Translations under genes and position numbers: made by a program | Notes under the pieces: generated by a model | What the model saw: the letters and a program-made list of their open reading frames with translations, nothing else | The model's database searches: none | What the model was told of the DNA's origin: nothing | Assembly: GCA_030424595.1 (NCBI GenBank) | Contig: JAUHWG010000039.1 | Span: 1 to 64,000 of the forward strand | DNA length: 64,000 nt | Direction: 5' to 3' | Origin: Polyangia bacterium | GTDB lineage: Bacteria > Myxococcota_A > Polyangia > Nannocystales > Nannocystaceae | Shown: positions 1 to 8,312 of the stretch, in pieces | Layout: each line of letters starts with the position of its first letter | Position numbering within the stretch: the stretch's first letter is position 1

Positions 1-1737
1 GACCCCGACACCTACAAGGGGGCGGCGGAGCTCGAGGATCCCGACGCGTGCATGACCGACAAGGACGGCGACGGCTGGGGCGAGCCCAACCCTGCGCCGG
101 GCGTGGTCCCCGGGACAGACTGCCTCGACAGCAACGAGTTCGCGTTCCCGGGCGCTGCGGAGCTCGAGGACGAGAAGGCGTGCATGGAGGACGCCGACGA
201 GGACGGCTGGGGCGACACGATGCCGCCGGACGGCGTCGACCCAGGCATGGACTGCAACGACGACGACTCCGCCACCTTCCCCGGCGCCGCCGAGAACGAG
301 GAGGGCATGGAGTGCAAGACCGATAAGGACGGCGACGGCTTCGGCGACATGGACCCGGCGCCCGGAGCTGTCCCCGGTGAGGACTGCGACGACGACAACG
401 TGTTCACGTTCCCCGGCGCGGCGCCGAACGACGATCCCGAGGCCTGCATGAAGGACGAGGACGGCGATGATTGGGGCGACGTGGACGTGCCAGGCGGGGT
501 CGATCCCGGCACCGACTGCGATGATATGAACGAGTTCACCTTCCCGGGTGCGGCGCAAAACGAGGTCGACAACCTGGAGTGCATGCGCGACGTCGACGAC
601 GACGGCTTCGGCGACGACAACCCGCCGGACGGCGTGGTCCCAGGCGTCGACTGCAACGACACCGACGCCGAGGTGGTCGCGAACTGTGCCGACTGCGAGC
701 CGGACCAGCTCTTCTGTCTCGACGAGAACGTGCACATCTGCAACATGAGCGGGACCGGCTCGAAGCTCGAGGAGACCTGCGAGTTCGGCTGCGACGAGGA
801 GAAGGCCGCCTGCATCGAGGTGCTGACCGTCGACGCCGGCGAGTCGGTCTGCATCGATCAGGGGGCGATGGCTCAGCTCCAGGCGGTGGCGATGGGCGGC
901 GATGGTGTGTACGCCTGGGACTGGACCCCGGCGGACTCCCTCGACGATCCGAAGATCGACAACCCGGTAGCGACGCCGGCGGGGGCGACGACCTACACGG
1001 TCACGGTCACCGACGGTCAGAATGACATGGCCAGCGACAACGTCTCGGTCTTCATCAAGGACGCGGCGCTGGTGCTCGACGATGTCTCCTGCAAGATCAC
1101 CAACTTCGCGTGGGGCGGCGCTCCGGCGGTCAATTGGAACTGGAACCCGAACCCGGGCGAGCTGTGCCAGCTCAGCAACTCGACGCCGACGGCCCGCTTT
1201 TGCGGCTGGTCGCTGGACAACGCGAACATCCAGGGGCGCTTCCAGATCAAGACCGGGGCCGACGACGACTACGTCGGCTTCCTGTGGGGCATCCAGCCCT
1301 TCGACCAGATGACCATGGAGCCTGAGCAGTTCTACTTCATGGGCTGGAAGCAGGGGAACCAGCTCGGCTTTTGCGGCAATGACTCGCCGCAGTCCGGCCG
1401 GGCGGGGATCATCGTCAAGCGGATCGAGGTCAAGGACGTGATGAACGCTCCGCTGACCTGCGCGGACTTCCACGATCCGAACGACACCATGAACTCGGTG
1501 ACGTTGGCGGACGAGGACGAGTTCTCGAACGTGGGCTGGCTCGACAACATCCCCTACATCTTCGACCTCACCCACACGCCGATGGGCTTCACGGTCAAGG
1601 TGATCCGCGAGGACAACATGGTGGTCGTCGCGGAGAAGGAGTTCATGGACGACACCTTCCCGAACGGTCAGGTCGGCTTCTACGCCTTCTCGCAGCAGAA
1701 CGCCTGCTTCTCGCAGTTCAAGACCAGCTGCCTCTAG
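1..1737 (+). CDS. Secreted thrombospondin-like calcium-binding repeat protein (5' end outside window)
   Basis: The reading frame is open from the first base, so the start lies upstream. About the first 225 residues are roughly five ~40-residue units of the form DxDGDGxGD followed by PGxDCxD and FPGAA, like thrombospondin type-3 or MopE-type metal-binding repeats that bind Ca2+ through Asp side chains. A Cys-rich stretch follows, then a PKD/Ig-like module (ending TTYTVTVTDGQN). The last ~230 residues contain GADDDYVGFLWG and FYFMGWKQGNQLG, which match the layout of the thrombospondin C-terminal lectin-like domain. Family knowledge suggests an extracellular adhesion or matrix protein. The signal peptide cannot be seen. 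A G+C-rich hairpin follows the stop. Confidence 0.8.
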   Translation, partial: DPDTYKGAAELEDPDACMTDKDGDGWGEPNPAPGVVPGTDCLDSNEFAFPGAAELEDEKACMEDADEDGWGDTMPPDGVDPGMDCNDDDSATFPGAAENEEGMECKTDKDGDGFGDMDPAPGAVPGEDCDDDNVFTFPGAAPNDDPEACMKDEDGDDWGDVDVPGGVDPGTDCDDMNEFTFPGAAQNEVDNLECMRDVDDDGFGDDNPPDGVVPGVDCNDTDAEVVANCADCEPDQLFCLDENVHICNMSGTGSKLEETCEFGCDEEKAACIEVLTVDAGESVCIDQGAMAQLQAVAMGGDGVYAWDWTPADSLDDPKIDNPVATPAGATTYTVTVTDGQNDMASDNVSVFIKDAALVLDDVSCKITNFAWGGAPAVNWNWNPNPGELCQLSNSTPTARFCGWSLDNANIQGRFQIKTGADDDYVGFLWGIQPFDQMTMEPEQFYFMGWKQGNQLGFCGNDSPQSGRAGIIVKRIEVKDVMNAPLTCADFHDPNDTMNSVTLADEDEFSNVGWLDNIPYIFDLTHTPMGFTVKVIREDNMVVVAEKEFMDDTFPNGQVGFYAFSQQNACFSQFKTSCL

Positions 1738-1758
1738 GGGCTGGGTGTACGAAGACAG

Positions 1759-1786
1759 ACGGGCGGCGCCTCCGGGCGGCGCCCGT
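1759..1786 (+). terminator. Hairpin after the thrombospondin-like gene
   Basis: An inverted repeat with a stem of about 11 base pairs, one internal G-G mismatch and a TCCG loop lies 22 bp after the stop codon. It has no clear T tract, so it is a terminator-like hairpin rather than a textbook intrinsic terminator. It separates this gene from the convergent diguanylate cyclase gene. Confidence 0.5.
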
Positions 1787-1864
1787 TCGTCGTGCTCAGC
1801 GCTGATCGAGACGCGCGCTCAGGCGACGCGTCCCGGCCTGGCTCGGCCTGGCTCGGCTCGGCTC

Positions 1865-1996
1865 GCGCGCTTTCGCTTGCCCTCGTCGCCCCTCTCGAAC
1901 GCGCCGAAACCTGCAGCAAAGCCCGGTACAGCGGCGTTTCGTCGAAGCTAAGAGGGCCGACGAGTGCGGCGCGAGAGCCGATGGTTCTTCTGCCAC
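1865..1996. repeat. Dispersed repeat, copy A, with inverted second arm
   Basis: The left part (1865-1950) contains GCGCGCTTTCGCTTGCCCTC and continues through GGTACAGCGGCGTTTCGTCG. The right part (1951-1996) carries a second, inverted version of the first ~45 bp. Related copies occur at 10851-10884, 31829-31916 (reverse strand) and 33175-33210. The two arms here could fold into a long imperfect hairpin. Most of the 265-bp gap between the two convergent genes consists of the terminator hairpin and this element. Confidence 0.6.
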
Positions 1997-2002
1997 GGGC
2001 GG

Positions 2003-4183
2003 CTAGGCGCCCTTGGCAGCAGACCAGCGGACGACGCAGTTCCTACCGTTGTTCTTGCAATGGTAGAGGGCCTGGTCGGCGCGCTCGATGAGCTCTGAGC
2101 AGCTCATGCCGTCGCTCGGATACTCGGCGACGCCCATCGAGATCGTGATCTGGAACTGACCCTGCTCGGCGGTCATCGTCTGGGCGCCGATCTCTTCCCG
2201 CAGCTTGTTGGCGAAGATCTCCGCGCCGCGGGCGTCGGTGTCGGGGAGGACCAGGACGAACTCCTCGCCGCCGTAGCGGGCGACGATGTCGACCTTGCGC
2301 GAGCGACCGCTGAAGATCGCAGCGACCCGCTTGAGCACCGCGTCGCCGACGGGGTGACCGTAGGTGTCGTTGATCTTCTTGAAGTGGTCGATGTCGGTGA
2401 GGATCACCGAGACCTTGCCGCCGCGGCGCTCGGCGAGGGCGTGGAGGTTGGCGAAGCCCTCCTGGAAGGAGCGATGGTTGGTCAGGCCGGTGAGGCCGTC
2501 CGTGGTCGCGCGCTCCTCCATCGAGGAGTACATGCGAGCGTTCTGCAGGCTGACCGCGACCTGGTAGGAGATGACCCTGAGCATCTCCCGGGTGTCGTCT
2601 GGGAAGGCGTGCTCGCGGGAGGAGGCGAGGGTGATCGCGCCCAGGATCTGGTCGCCGTGGACCAGCGGGAGGATCAGCAGCGAGCGGGCGCGGCTGAGGC
2701 GGGTCCGCGGGGTGAAGACCACCGCGTCGCCCTCGACCGCGTCGCCGCGGGCCGGCATCGGCAGGCGGTTCTTCACCGCGATCGCGACGAGGCCCATGCC
2801 GTCCTCAAAGACGAGGCCGTCGAGGCGGCCGACGAGGTCGCCCCAGGCGCGGCCGTTCTCCGGATCCTCAGCGCCGGGTCCGTCGACCGCGAGGACCTTG
2901 TGGTGGTGGGCGTGGGCGTCGTAGCTGGAGATGACGGCGACGTCGTAGGGGCGGATCGCCTGGATCGCCGCGAAGGTCTTGGCGTAGACATCGCCCGGGG
3001 TCAGGGCTGAGCCGAGCAGCTCGCTCGCGCGATAGAACTGCTCCTGCTCGTAGCGGCTGCGCTCTAGGGTGGCGAAGACCCGCTCATGGGCGACGAGGCG
3101 GCCGACCTGTTGGGCCGCCTCGGCGAGGAGGGCCTCTTCGGCCTTGTCGAAGGGACGATCGTCGTCACGGTCAGCGCAGAGGATCCCGCGCAGCTCGTCG
3201 CCCTCGCAGATCGGCAGGGCGCAGAGGTCGGTGATCGCGACCGGTGCGCGGTAGTAGGGCGGCACTCGCTTGCCCTGCAGCCCCTTGAGGCGGAGCGGGC
3301 GAGCGTCGCGGAGGATCCCCGCGAGGACGCTCGCCGTCTCGAGCTCGGGCTCGACGACGAGCTCGTCGCTGGCGCTGTCGATCGCCGCCAGGCTGAGGCC
3401 CGACGGGGTGTCGTCGGAGCGCCAGAGGATCGCGCAGGAGTGGAGGCCGAGGGCGCGGCGCAGGAGCGTGACCTGATGCTCCTGCTGCTCTTGGATCGTC
3501 TCGACCGCGCCCTGGGCGATCTGCAGCTCCTCGTCCTCGCGGCCGCGGGTGCGGCTGGCGAGCGGCGCCTGCGAGGCGACGAGGCGGAAGTTTCGGGCCT
3601 CGCTGCGCATCCGCGCGATCTCGGCCTCGACCTGGCGGCTGTGGTCGGCCCGGAGACGGCGGACAAAGCCGCCGAAGATCAGGAGGTTGCCGACGGCGAA
3701 GAAGCCGATGAAGCTCAGGTGATAGGTGACGACCGCGAAGGCGCGGCCGGGGGCGTGGGCGTAGCCGCTGATGATCTCGAGGGCGACGACCGCGGCGATC
3801 CAGGCGAACGCGATCCGCTTGCGGGTGTGGACGACCGTCAGGAAGGAGACGAGCGCGTAGACCAGCGGGTAGAGGTAGGAGCGCGGACCGCCGGTGAGGG
3901 CGACGAGGAGGTAGACGGCGGTCAGGAGGAGGAGCCCGAGCTCGAGCTCCTCGGCGGCCTTCTTGGCGGCGCTGTGCCGAAGCGGCGGGTAGAGGGCGCG
4001 GTGCAGCCCGCGGAGGAGGGTTGCCGAGTAGGCGGTGAGGAGGACGGCGAGGACCACCCCGCCGCGCTTCGGCCCGCCGGCGGCGAGGAGCACCCAGACG
4101 CCGCCGATCACCAGCATCCCCCAGTAGTGGGCGGCGCGGGTGCGGAGGGTGTAGAGGGCGCGGGCGCCAGCGTGGCTGGTCAT
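2003..4183 (-). CDS. Membrane-bound GAF-GGDEF diguanylate cyclase
   Basis: The 726-residue protein has about six hydrophobic segments in its first ~180 residues, a short coiled linker, two GAF-like sensory modules (roughly 200-370 and 380-550), and a C-terminal GGDEF domain. The active loop reads YGGEEF near residue 637, and an RxxD inhibitory site (RKVD) sits exactly five residues before it, so both catalysis (2 GTP to c-di-GMP) and product inhibition are predicted. The start codon overlaps the stop of the upstream FtsB-like gene by 4 bp, so the two are probably co-transcribed. The input signal is unknown. Confidence 0.93.
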   Translation of the reverse strand: MTSHAGARALYTLRTRAAHYWGMLVIGGVWVLLAAGGPKRGGVVLAVLLTAYSATLLRGLHRALYPPLRHSAAKKAAEELELGLLLLTAVYLLVALTGGPRSYLYPLVYALVSFLTVVHTRKRIAFAWIAAVVALEIISGYAHAPGRAFAVVTYHLSFIGFFAVGNLLIFGGFVRRLRADHSRQVEAEIARMRSEARNFRLVASQAPLASRTRGREDEELQIAQGAVETIQEQQEHQVTLLRRALGLHSCAILWRSDDTPSGLSLAAIDSASDELVVEPELETASVLAGILRDARPLRLKGLQGKRVPPYYRAPVAITDLCALPICEGDELRGILCADRDDDRPFDKAEEALLAEAAQQVGRLVAHERVFATLERSRYEQEQFYRASELLGSALTPGDVYAKTFAAIQAIRPYDVAVISSYDAHAHHHKVLAVDGPGAEDPENGRAWGDLVGRLDGLVFEDGMGLVAIAVKNRLPMPARGDAVEGDAVVFTPRTRLSRARSLLILPLVHGDQILGAITLASSREHAFPDDTREMLRVISYQVAVSLQNARMYSSMEERATTDGLTGLTNHRSFQEGFANLHALAERRGGKVSVILTDIDHFKKINDTYGHPVGDAVLKRVAAIFSGRSRKVDIVARYGGEEFVLVLPDTDARGAEIFANKLREEIGAQTMTAEQGQFQITISMGVAEYPSDGMSCSELIERADQALYHCKNNGRNCVVRWSAAKGA

Positions 4184-4464
4184 AGCGAGCTCACCTCGAA
4201 GACGATCTCGCCGGGGCGGATCAGGTTGAGGTCCTCGCGGGCGATCCGGGCGAACTCATCGGGGTCGTTCTTCAGGGCGTTGACCTCGGCGCGGATCACC
4301 TCGATCTCTCGGCGCAGGCGGGTGTTGCTGCGGACCAGCGACGCGTGCTCGCGCTCGATCCTGTCGAGATCGTCGGCGCCCGCGCTGCGATAGACCTGCT
4401 GCGGGCAGGTCGCTACGGCGAGCGCGAGGAGACCCGCGAGGAGGATCCGGTTGAGCCAGGGCAT
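4180..4464 (-). CDS. FtsB/DivIC-family septum formation initiator
   Basis: A 94-residue protein with one N-terminal membrane helix (LLAGLLALAVATC), a heptad-rich coiled coil (residues ~30-65) and the FtsB/DivIC-type C-terminal segment (NDPDEFARIAREDLNLIRPG). Size and layout fit the family, which links FtsL and FtsQ in the divisome. It may carry a weak lipobox-like Cys at residue 20, but the helix is more consistent with a bitopic anchor. It overlaps the diguanylate cyclase gene by 4 bp. Confidence 0.85.
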   Translation of the reverse strand: MPWLNRILLAGLLALAVATCPQQVYRSAGADDLDRIEREHASLVRSNTRLRREIEVIRAEVNALKNDPDEFARIAREDLNLIRPGEIVFEVSSL

Positions 4465-4776
4465 GGCGCGACCCCAAGCTACTGGTGAGGGGCCGATGGT
4501 CCAAGAAAGCGTCAGCCCCGAGAGGTCGGCGCGCGACGGCCCTCTGGCTGGGAATTTGCGGGTTCTCTCCCGGAGCGGAGAGAGGGGCCGCGCAGGGGCG
4601 TGCGGCGTGAGTGCGCGCTTGCGCTCTGGTCCGGCGAGGCTCGCGATATGCGCGCTGAGCCCTCGCCTGGATCATGCGGCGCTAGCCTGCTCGCGATCGG
4701 CGAAGCACCGCTGCGATGGCGAGCTCGCGATCGTTGCGAGTGGCTGTGTCCGAGCTGTCGCGGCCTAGCTCCGTGC

Positions 4777-4867
4777 GCCGGGATCTTCGCGCCGGGATCT
4801 TCGCGCCGGGATCTTCGCGCTGGGATCTTCGCGACGGGATCTTTGCGACGGGATCGTGCGACGGGAC
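4777..4867. repeat. Tandem repeat, 14-bp unit, about six copies
   Basis: Units of GCCGGGATCTTCGC and one- or two-base variants (GCTGGG..., GACGGG...) run head to tail and end 15 bp past the exbD stop codon. The rest of the 417-bp gap between the FtsB-like gene and exbD (4465-4776) shows no convincing gene. It includes a small inverted repeat, CTCTC...GAGAG, at about 4566-4585. Confidence 0.9.
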
Positions 4868-4881
4868 GGTGCGCCGGGCTC

Positions 4882-5310
4882 CTAGCCCTTGCTCAGGATC
4901 CCCATCTTCTTGATCCCGCAGGTGCGCGCGAGATCCATGACCTGGACCAGGCGCTCGTGGCGGGTGTTCTTGTCGGCCTTGATGTTGATCGTCACCCCGT
5001 CGGGGTTCTCCTCCTGCGAGCGGCACAGGCGGATCTCGAGCTCGCGGATGTCGACCAGCTTGCGGTCGACCTCGAGCTCGCCGGCCTCGCTGATCTTGAC
5101 GATCACCGCGTTCTGCTCGGTCGCCGGCTCCTGCGTCTTGGCCTTCGGCAGCTGGACCTTGAAGGCCGACTCGTTGCGGAAGGAGGCGGTCAGGAGGAAG
5201 AAGATCAGGAGCTGGAAGGTGACGTCGATCAGCGGCGTGAGGTCGACGATGGCCCCGCTGGTGGCGCCCCGCCGCGCGGCGAGGCCGCGGGAGTCGCTGC
5301 GGAACTTCAT
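4882..5310 (-). CDS. exbD: ExbD/TolR-type biopolymer transport protein
   Basis: 142 residues with one N-terminal membrane helix preceded by the family motif VDLTPLIDVTFQLLIFFLL; the Asp in PLID is the proton-carrying residue in ExbD/TolR. A periplasmic domain follows (VTINIKADKNTRHERL). The ATG at 5310 overlaps the exbB stop by 4 bp. With its partner it should form a proton-driven motor energising an outer-membrane process. No TonB-like gene is adjacent, so whether this is an Exb- or Tol-type unit cannot be decided here. Confidence 0.93.
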   Translation of the reverse strand: MKFRSDSRGLAARRGATSGAIVDLTPLIDVTFQLLIFFLLTASFRNESAFKVQLPKAKTQEPATEQNAVIVKISEAGELEVDRKLVDIRELEIRLCRSQEENPDGVTINIKADKNTRHERLVQVMDLARTCGIKKMGILSKG

Positions 5311-5996
5311 CCCTTGGCCTCGTGGGCGCTCCGGGCTTCGTCGGCCTCCTTGGCGGCCTTGGCTGCGTTTCGCCGGCCGTCCTCCAGGAGGTTGACGATC
5401 CCCATCGCGTCCTCCTCCATCTCGAGGACCAGGGCGTTGTTGCGGCCCTGGAGGTACCTGTAGAGGAGGAGGGTCGGGATCGCGACGGTCAGGCCGTAAG
5501 CGGTGGTGATCAGCGCCTGCCAGATCCCCTGGGCGAAGGAGTCCGGGCCGACCGCGCCCGAGGCGTAGGCGGTGACGAACTCGCGGAAGACCTGGATCAT
5601 GCCGACGACGGTGCCGAGGAGCCCGAGGAGCGGGGTGATCGTCGCGATGACGCCGACGATCTCGACGTTGCGGTCCATATGGGCGACCTCGCGGGCGCCC
5701 ACCTCTTCGACCGCCTCCTTGATGTCGCGGCGCTCGTTGGCGTTCTCGTAGGCCCGCAGGGCCCCGGCCATGACGATCGCGATGCTCGACCCGTTCTCCT
5801 CGCAGAGGAGGAGCGCCTCGGAGGTCTTGCCCTTGGCGACGAGGGCCCGGATCCGCTCGACGAAGGCGCGGGGGTGCACGCGCGAGCGCTGCAGCGACCA
5901 CATGCGCTCGAGGAACACGCCGACGCCCACGACCGAAGCCGCCAGGATCGCCCACATGAGCGCGCCGCCTTGCTGAAAGAGCTCGGTGATGTCCAT
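5307..5996 (-). CDS. exbB: MotA/TolQ/ExbB proton channel protein
   Basis: 229 residues. It has an N-terminal membrane segment (LMWAILAASVVGVGVFLERMWSL region), a cytoplasmic stretch, and two more helices including ATITPLLGLLGTVVGMI, the signature region of the ExbB/TolQ family. It forms a channel with ExbD. It is the first gene of a two-gene unit; the start ATG at 5996 is preceded by a 166-bp gap shared with the divergent tRNA promoter. Confidence 0.93.
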   Translation of the reverse strand: MDITELFQQGGALMWAILAASVVGVGVFLERMWSLQRSRVHPRAFVERIRALVAKGKTSEALLLCEENGSSIAIVMAGALRAYENANERRDIKEAVEEVGAREVAHMDRNVEIVGVIATITPLLGLLGTVVGMIQVFREFVTAYASGAVGPDSFAQGIWQALITTAYGLTVAIPTLLLYRYLQGRNNALVLEMEEDAMGIVNLLEDGRRNAAKAAKEADEARSAHEAKG

Positions 5997-6098
5997 GTTC
6001 GCGGCCTGTGGCGGCTAAGCATGCGCCGTGCCTCCCCCCAGGTGCAAGGCCGGGCAGGGGGCGTTTTCCTCAGCTTCACGTCGCCTGGAAAAAGATGC

Positions 6099-6127
6099 TT
6101 GACGGAGATTCTATCCGCTGTTACACA
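6099..6127 (+). promoter_or_regulatory. Probable sigma-70 promoter of tRNA-Ala
   Basis: A -35-like TTGACG (6099-6104) is followed after 17 bp by a -10-like TACACA (6122-6127). Transcription would begin near 6134, about 29 bp before the mature tRNA 5' end, which is a normal leader length. Confidence 0.55.
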
Positions 6128-6162
6128 GCCGTCCCTCGCCACGAGAGCGGCGAGACATCCCT

Positions 6163-6235
6163 GGGGGTATAGCTCAGCTGGGAGAGCGTCGCGCTGGCAG
6201 CGCGAAGGTCAAGGGTTCGATCCCCTTTACCTCCA
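6163..6235 (+). tRNA. tRNA-Ala (anticodon GGC)
   Basis: A 73-nt cloverleaf can be drawn. The acceptor arm GGGGGTA pairs with TACCTCC (one G-U). The D arm starts GCTC, the anticodon stem is TCGCG/CGCGA around loop CTGGCAG, and the T loop is GGTTCGATCC. The discriminator is A. The CCA end is not encoded. A strong intrinsic terminator follows directly. Confidence 0.95.
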
Positions 6236-6237
6236 TC

Positions 6238-6270
6238 ACCGAGGGCAGGACTCCTGCCCTCGGTTTTTTT
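6238..6270 (+). terminator. Intrinsic terminator after tRNA-Ala
   Basis: The stem ACCGAGGGCA/TGCCCTCGGT is perfect, with loop GGACTCC, and is followed by a run of seven T. This is the clearest rho-independent terminator in the window. The remaining 6271-6572 before fabH shows no gene. Confidence 0.95.
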
Positions 6271-6572
6271 GTGTCCTGGGCTGCGTAGAGGAGGGCTCGC
6301 GGGGTGATCGGGTTTGCCGGTGTTGGGCCGGTGATCCGTGGGCTTTCCGTCCCGCCGCACAGACCGCGCCCATCGCGAGCTGCTCCCCATGGGCGGTCTG
6401 GTATGCCGGGTCGCACGTCGGTCTGCACGGAGCCTAGGAGGTGGGCGCGAAGGGGTGTGCACATCGTGGCGCAGGGGTCCTGCTGTGGGTCCTGAGAGCA
6501 ACAATTGGCGGAGCGCTCGGGGGGCCCTAGACCCTTGAAATCGCGCGCATTCGCTTCGTATCAATCCCCCAC

Positions 6573-7574
6573 ATGCAGGAGCGAGCAGCAATTTTGGGCT
6601 CGGGGCACTACGTGCCCCCGCGTGTGGTCACCAACGACGACCTCGCGCAGATGTTTGACACCAGCGATGAGTGGATCGTCCAGCGGACAGGGATCCGCGA
6701 GCGTCGCTTCATCGACGAGAGCGGGACGGGTGCGAGCGACCTCGCCCTGCCCGCGGCGAAGATGGCGATCGAGCAGGCCGGCCTGGAGGTCGGGGATATC
6801 GACGCGATCATCTTCGCGACCCTGAGCCCGGACATCTACTTTCCGGGCTCAGGCTGTCTCCTCGGGCATAAGCTCGGCCTCGGCGGCGTGCCGGCGCTCG
6901 ACGTCCGCAACCAATGCTCGGGCTTTCTCTACAGCCTGTCGGTCGCCGACGCGTGGATCCGCGGCGGGATGTACCGCAACGTCCTGGTGGTCGGCGCCGA
7001 GGTCCACTCGACCGGGATCGAGCTCGCCGATCGCGGCCGTGACGTCGCCGTGCTCTTCGGCGACGGTGCGGGGGCGGTGGTCGTCGGCGCGGCGAAGCGC
7101 GAGGGCCAAGGGATCAAGACCGTCGAGCTCCACGCCGACGGCGTCGGCGCGCAGGACCTCTGGGTCGAGGCGCCGGCGAGCATGTTCATCCCTCGCCTCG
7201 ACGAGGGGATGCTCGCCGAGGGGCGTCACTACCCGCGGATGAACGGCCGCCAGGTCTTCCGCTGGGCGACCGAGAAGATGCCGGAGGTCGCCCACGCGGT
7301 CCTCGGCAAGTGCGACCTCAAGGTCGACGACGTCGACCTCTTTATCCCGCACCAGGCGAACATGCGGATAAACCAGATGGTCGCCAAGCGCCTCGGCATC
7401 ACCGACGACAGGGTCGTCCACAACATCGAGCGCTACGGCAACACGACCGCCGCGACGATCCCGATCGGCATCTCGGAGAGCTGGCGCGAGGGCAAGCTGG
7501 AGCCCGGCAGCAAGGTGCTCTTCGCGGCCTTTGGGGCTGGCTTCACCTGGGCCGGCGCCGTCGTCGAGTTCTAG
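6573..7574 (+). CDS. fabH: 3-oxoacyl-ACP synthase III (KAS III)
   Basis: 333 residues, normal family length. It has the KAS III N-terminal motif TSDEWIVQRTGIRERR, the nucleophile Cys in VRNQCSGFLYSL, the His in LFIPHQANMRI and the Asn in ERYGNTTAATIP, giving a full Cys-His-Asn triad. It condenses an acyl-CoA starter with malonyl-ACP to begin fatty acid chains in the cytoplasm. It stands alone rather than in a fab operon, so it may be a secondary copy for a particular starter. It is followed by the TetR regulator in the same direction, about 105 bp away. Confidence 0.95.
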   Translation: MQERAAILGSGHYVPPRVVTNDDLAQMFDTSDEWIVQRTGIRERRFIDESGTGASDLALPAAKMAIEQAGLEVGDIDAIIFATLSPDIYFPGSGCLLGHKLGLGGVPALDVRNQCSGFLYSLSVADAWIRGGMYRNVLVVGAEVHSTGIELADRGRDVAVLFGDGAGAVVVGAAKREGQGIKTVELHADGVGAQDLWVEAPASMFIPRLDEGMLAEGRHYPRMNGRQVFRWATEKMPEVAHAVLGKCDLKVDDVDLFIPHQANMRINQMVAKRLGITDDRVVHNIERYGNTTAATIPIGISESWREGKLEPGSKVLFAAFGAGFTWAGAVVEF

Positions 7575-7601
7575 GCGGCGGGGGATCGCGCGATTGTGGC
7601 C

Positions 7602-7622
7602 ATCGCCGCGATAATCGGCGAT
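7602..7622. terminator. Weak hairpin between fabH and tetR
   Basis: ATCGCCG and CGGCGAT form a perfect 7-bp inverted repeat around CGATAAT shortly after the fabH stop. No T tract follows. It may separate fabH from the TetR operon. Confidence 0.35.
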
Positions 7623-7641
7623 ACAAGCCGCGTGTTTCTAT

Positions 7642-7671
7642 TTGACCATATGACCTTTCTGGTCATATGGT
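7642..7671 (+). promoter_or_regulatory. TetR operator overlapping a probable leaderless promoter
   Basis: ACCATATGACC (7645-7655) and its exact complement GGTCATATGGT (7661-7671) flank TTTCT, giving a 27-bp perfect operator. TTGACC (7642-7647) and TATGGT (7666-7671), 18 bp apart, form a plausible -35/-10 pair inside it. The predicted transcript start is within a few bases of the ATG at 7680, so the message would be leaderless and fully blocked by bound repressor. The promoter reading is inference; the palindrome is seen directly. Confidence 0.75.
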
Positions 7672-7679
7672 TCCCCCCG

Positions 7680-8312
7680 ATGCCGAAGGGGTTTGACGAA
7701 GAGGAGCGAGCGCGGATCCAGGAGCGCCTGCTCGCGGTCGGTCGGGAGCACTTCCGTCGCTTCGGCCTGCGCCGGACCAACATCGGCGAGCTGGCGGCGG
7801 CGGCGGGGATCGGCAAGGGATCCTTTTATCTCTTCTTCCCGTCGAAAGAGGCGCTCTTCCTCGCGGTTCATGCGGCGGAGGAGCCGGCGATCCGAGCGGC
7901 CTTTGTCGCCGAGCTCGACGCCCTGCGGGAGACTCCGCTGGTGATGGTGAAGCGCTACTTCACCCGCCAGCTCGAGCTCCTCCGCGAGCTGCCGCTGGTC
8001 CAGCTCCTCAGCGATCCGGCGGAGCTCGCGAGCCTGATGCGCAAGCTCCCGCCGGAGGATCTCGCGGCGCACGTGGCCGAGGACCAGTCCTTCTTCGTCG
8101 ACCTCCTGCGCGGCTGGGAGGCGGAGGGCGTGATCGGGGGGGCCGACCTCGAGAACGTGGCCGCGATCTCGCGGGCGCTGGTGGCGATGAACCTGCACCG
8201 CGATCTGATCGGCGACGATCGCTTCGCCGGGGTTGTCGATCTCTTGGTCTCCGGGGTCGCGGAGGCGTTGGTCGCCAAGGGTCGTAGGGATGAAGAGGGG
8301 GGCGGGACATGA
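7680..8312 (+). CDS. TetR/AcrR-family repressor of the adjacent ABC exporter
   Basis: 210 residues from the ATG at 7680. The N-terminal helix-turn-helix is clear (RRTNIGELAAAAGIGKGSFYLFF), and the C-terminal ligand-binding half is helical and variable as usual. The reading frame is open further upstream, but earlier starts would place the operator inside the gene, and MPKGFDEEE is a typical TetR N-terminus. No Shine-Dalgarno sequence is visible, in line with a leaderless message. It overlaps the ABC ATPase gene by 4 bp and probably represses its own operon. Confidence 0.85.
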   Translation: MPKGFDEEERARIQERLLAVGREHFRRFGLRRTNIGELAAAAGIGKGSFYLFFPSKEALFLAVHAAEEPAIRAAFVAELDALRETPLVMVKRYFTRQLELLRELPLVQLLSDPAELASLMRKLPPEDLAAHVAEDQSFFVDLLRGWEAEGVIGGADLENVAAISRALVAMNLHRDLIGDDRFAGVVDLLVSGVAEALVAKGRRDEEGGGT

